Origin: RGIG3178 sp963674495
GTDB taxonomy: Bacteria; Bacillota; Clostridia; Christensenellales; QAND01
NCBI GenBank assembly: GCA_963674495.2
Contig: CAXXLG010000002.1
Coordinates: forward strand, 682,001 to 746,000
Length of the DNA stretch: 64,000 bases
Reading direction: 5' to 3'
In this document: in pieces, positions 62,003-64,000 of the stretch
How the letters are laid out: the number at the start of each line of letters is the position of its first letter
Numbering within the stretch: position 1 is the first letter of the stretch
Translations under genes and position numbers: made by a program
The notes under the pieces: generated by a model
Databases searched by the model: none
Seen by the model: only the letters and a program-made list of their open reading frames with translations
Told to the model about the DNA's origin: nothing

Positions 62003-62998
62003 TCACCAGTTGTACGCGTCGGTAGCAGCACCATAGCCCGGGAAGATATCATCCAACCGCTTCATCATATTGTCATCCAATACCACATCCAGCGATCCGA
62101 TCGCTGCGTGCAGCATTTCCACGTTGCGCGGTCCAGTGAGGAAGGATGAAACGATGGGGTGCTTTAATACCCAAGCAAGCGCGATCTGAGGCTGGGAGAT
62201 GCCGACTTCTTTGCTGAACGCTTCGAATTTCTTCAATTGGGCAATTTGTGCTTCGTTTAGCTTGCGTCCTGCTGTACGTGGGCCTGGATCGGATAAGGCG
62301 TGACCGGCCAGGTGGCCACCGCCCAGTGGGCTGTATGGAAGAAGGCCCATGCCCAGTTTTTCAAGGGCGGGAATGACCTCCAGTTCAGGGAAACGGCACA
62401 CGAGGTTGAACCTGTGTTCATCCGCGATCAGACCCAAAAGGCCTCTCTTTTCCGCTTCGGCCTGGGCGGTGACAATGTCGTGCCCCGCAAAAGCGCTGGA
62501 GGCGATGTAATCCACCTTACCCTGTTGCTGCGCGATGGTAAAGGCTGGCCACAGTTCCGCCCAGCTAACGCTGCGGTCCACACGATGCATCATGTAGATC
62601 TCCACGTGATCGGTCTGTAGCCGGCGCAAAGAGGCGTCCAGATTGCGGCGGATCTTCCATGCCGAGAGACCACGTTGGTTGTTGGCGCCGTCCAACTCTC
62701 CCTCGGGGGCGTTAAACTTGGTGATTAGAACAACTTTCTCGCGGCGGCCGCCGCGCTGGGCAAACCATTTGCCTACGATTTCCTCGGACAAGCCCCTGTA
62801 GCCGGTGGTCACGCCCGTTGCTTTGTCTCTGCGTGCGCCATAGACGTTTGCACAATCAAAGAAGTTGACGCCGTTGTCGAGCGCCTCATCCATGATGCGG
62901 AAACTTTCCTTTTCGTCGCAAAGCCCCCCAAACGCCATGGTACCCAGACAAACTCTGCTCACATACAAGCCCGTTTTTCCGATTTTGTTGTAGATCAT
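62003..62998 (-). CDS. Aldo/keto reductase within the PTS operon
   Basis: 331 residues from ATG 62998 behind GGAGGG; the frame is open further upstream without support. YhdN/AKR11-type features: SRVCLGTMAFGGLCDEKES, NFFDCANVYGARRD, LITKFNAPEGE, HVEIYMMHRVD and a C-terminal NADP-binding SSFLTGPRNVEML. Placed between IIA and IIB, so it probably acts on the imported sugar or its product, for example a keto or aldehydo intermediate. That link is from position only. Confidence 0.9.
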   Translation of the reverse strand: MIYNKIGKTGLYVSRVCLGTMAFGGLCDEKESFRIMDEALDNGVNFFDCANVYGARRDKATGVTTGYRGLSEEIVGKWFAQRGGRREKVVLITKFNAPEGELDGANNQRGLSAWKIRRNLDASLRRLQTDHVEIYMMHRVDRSVSWAELWPAFTIAQQQGKVDYIASSAFAGHDIVTAQAEAEKRGLLGLIADEHRFNLVCRFPELEVIPALEKLGMGLLPYSPLGGGHLAGHALSDPGPRTAGRKLNEAQIAQLKKFEAFSKEVGISQPQIALAWVLKHPIVSSFLTGPRNVEMLHAAIGSLDVVLDDNMMKRLDDIFPGYGAATDAYNW

Positions 62999-63112
62999 GT
63001 CATCATCCCTCCATATCATTTTATATCGCTCCAAAGCCCGCCAACCGATCCTACGGTAATCTGGCTTTGAAAACAAAACTTTCCAAATCGCATGCCGTGC
63101 ATTTCCCGGGCA

Positions 63113-63550
63113 TTAAAATAGGTCATCCTCTTGTGTTGTGCTATCCGTGGCGGCAAACGCCTCTATCTCACGGTTGACATACTTGATCTCGTTTTTGGAG
63201 GCTTCGATCGTATCCATAATGAAGTTTTCCGTCACCTCATCGTCGAAACACAGTGCCATTTGCAGCACCAACGGCAGATTTATACCAGTTATCAGATGAA
63301 ACGGACGCTGTGGCAGATGGTGGATAAAGATCTGGTTGATGCTGCCCGCCAGAATATCCGTCAACACGATGAGCTCGTCGTCATCGCTTAGATTTTTAAA
63401 GAATTCATCAATGAAGGGTTTTGGGTCCGGTACGTCTGTAAAACAATTGATCACGGTTACGTTTTCGGTGTTGCCCACCAAAATGTCCAGAGATTCCTTG
63501 ATACCCCTCGCCATTCCGCCGTGTGTCGCAATAAAAAACTGTCTTGCCAT
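63113..63550 (-). CDS. PTS mannose-family phosphotransferase subunit IIA
   Basis: 145 residues from ATG 63550 behind ACGGAGG. FFIATHGGMARGIKESLDIL carries the active His near residue 10; ELIVLTDILAGSINQIF is the conserved dimer region. It accepts phosphate from HPr. First gene of the leftward PTS operon IIA-AKR-IIB-IIC-IID. Confidence 0.93.
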   Translation of the reverse strand: MARQFFIATHGGMARGIKESLDILVGNTENVTVINCFTDVPDPKPFIDEFFKNLSDDDELIVLTDILAGSINQIFIHHLPQRPFHLITGINLPLVLQMALCFDDEVTENFIMDTIEASKNEIKYVNREIEAFAATDSTTQEDDLF

Positions 63551-63838
63551 GTTGTTCCTCCGTCCAATATATTTATTATGCAATGTCCACCCTTTATTGG
63601 ATGACTATAAAGGAGCAGGACATTAAGACCGTTGCGCGTCTTTGACGCGAATCGATGAGTCCCTTGATCGGATGGAACCCATCTAAAATCCGGATTCGTC
63701 CAAGGACAGCATATATATTTACCGAAGTATAAGAATTTCTTAATGTTGTTCATGATTGTTTTTTATTCAAGTTGACCATAGATCGACCATATATTAGTTC
63801 GGTTATATCCGAAGTAAAAAAACCCATTAGACGACGAA

Positions 63839-63871
63839 AGTGCCATGCGGCCTTTGGCCACATCGACACTT
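63839..63871 (-). terminator. Strong hairpin in the PTS leader, possible attenuator
   Basis: AGTGTCGATGTGGCC-AAA-GGCCGCATGGCACT, about 13 pairs with one bulge, followed by TTTCG. The T tract is poor; seven T's lie 20 bases further on. Confidence 0.45.
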
Positions 63872-63949
63872 AGATTTCTGTTTCCCAATAACACGTGCGC
63901 AGGAAATAAATAAACAATATTCAATTAACGATAGTTATCTTCCACCGCA

Positions 63950-63978
63950 ATGATACTTCACGCGGAAAAATTTGTCAA
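63950..63978 (-). promoter_or_regulatory. Strong promoter upstream of the PTS operon
   Basis: TTGACA (63973-63978), 17-base spacer, TATCAT (63950-63955). Its next leftward gene is PTS IIA, giving a leader of about 390 bases. Confidence 0.7.
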
Positions 63979-64000
63979 ACGGAATATGCGTCAATCGCCC

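Larger units (their letters stand above)
63551..64000 (-). other. Long leader or upstream region of the PTS operon
   Basis: No supported gene. Contains the promoter at 63950-63978, a strong hairpin at 63839-63871, a TTCGG-TTATAT-CCGAA palindrome near 63802-63817 and a direct repeat GACCATA-gatc-GACCATA near 63775-63792. The last two may be operators for a PTS regulator. A 21-codon open frame enters from the right edge and stops at 63935; it may be the end of another gene. Confidence 0.5.

Noticed and set aside
63935..64000. C-terminal end of a leftward gene entering from the right edge
   Set aside because: Only 21 codons are visible and they overlap a strong promoter. Too little to call.

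Overview
The window reads as chromosome of an anaerobic, fermentative, Gram-positive member of the Clostridia. Signs are pyruvate formate-lyase with its activase, FeoAB with a small Cys-rich FeoB partner, type III glutamine synthetase, the LL-diaminopimelate aminotransferase route to lysine and peptidoglycan, LCP and L,D-transpeptidase wall enzymes, a GerA/GerAB-type germination remnant, strong AGGAGG ribosome sites and TTGACA-N17-TATAAT promoters. The order cannot be fixed from sequence alone. No rRNA, tRNA, IS element or CRISPR array was seen.

Layout: (1) 1-4712, end of a VanY-type carboxypeptidase, an L,D-transpeptidase lipoprotein, then the leftward pflB-pflA-GNAT operon behind a canonical ZTP/ZMP riboswitch. 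(2) 4739-7500, feoA-feoB-FeoB-associated protein. (3) 7772-19120, a nitrogen island: leftward glnN and an Amt/P-II fusion, rightward a split-subunit glutamate synthase (five genes), glutamine synthetase I and an ANTAR regulator. (4) 19134-25132, dapF, dapL, a possible structured RNA, an aldehyde dehydrogenase and the ACT/UPF0210 pair. (5) 25156-33804, a decayed gene, then an island of DUF6385-type repeat and surface proteins with glycosyltransferases and methyltransferases. (6) 33908-35097, Lrp and LysE. (7) 35179-45470, phosphohexomutase and a rightward manA-manC-gmd-rmd-wzm-wzt-GT-GT operon that should make and export a GDP-rhamnose-derived glycan. (8) 45517-54680, DtxR-type regulator, P-type ATPase coupled to a cyclophilin, LCP protein, iron alcohol dehydrogenase and two aldo/keto reductases. 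(9) 54700-57993, a collapsed ger germination operon and an orphan endolysin-holin cassette. (10) 58139-64000, two membrane proteins and a leftward mannose-family PTS operon with an embedded aldo/keto reductase.

The most striking signal is in the nitrogen island. Three separate leaders (amt-P-II, glnN, glutamate synthase) each hold a hairpin with a six-base loop of the ANTAR type (A at 1, G at 4). In each case the loop bases are also the 5' arm of a downstream terminator-like hairpin. Two have the identical loop AAAGGC. An ANTAR protein is encoded at the end of the same island. Its receiver domain lacks the phospho-acceptor Asp, and the fused P-II domain lacks the T-loop tyrosine used for uridylylation. 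Together these suggest a nitrogen circuit without covalent modification that works by antitermination. Only one hairpin per leader is visible, whereas the described ANTAR motif has two.
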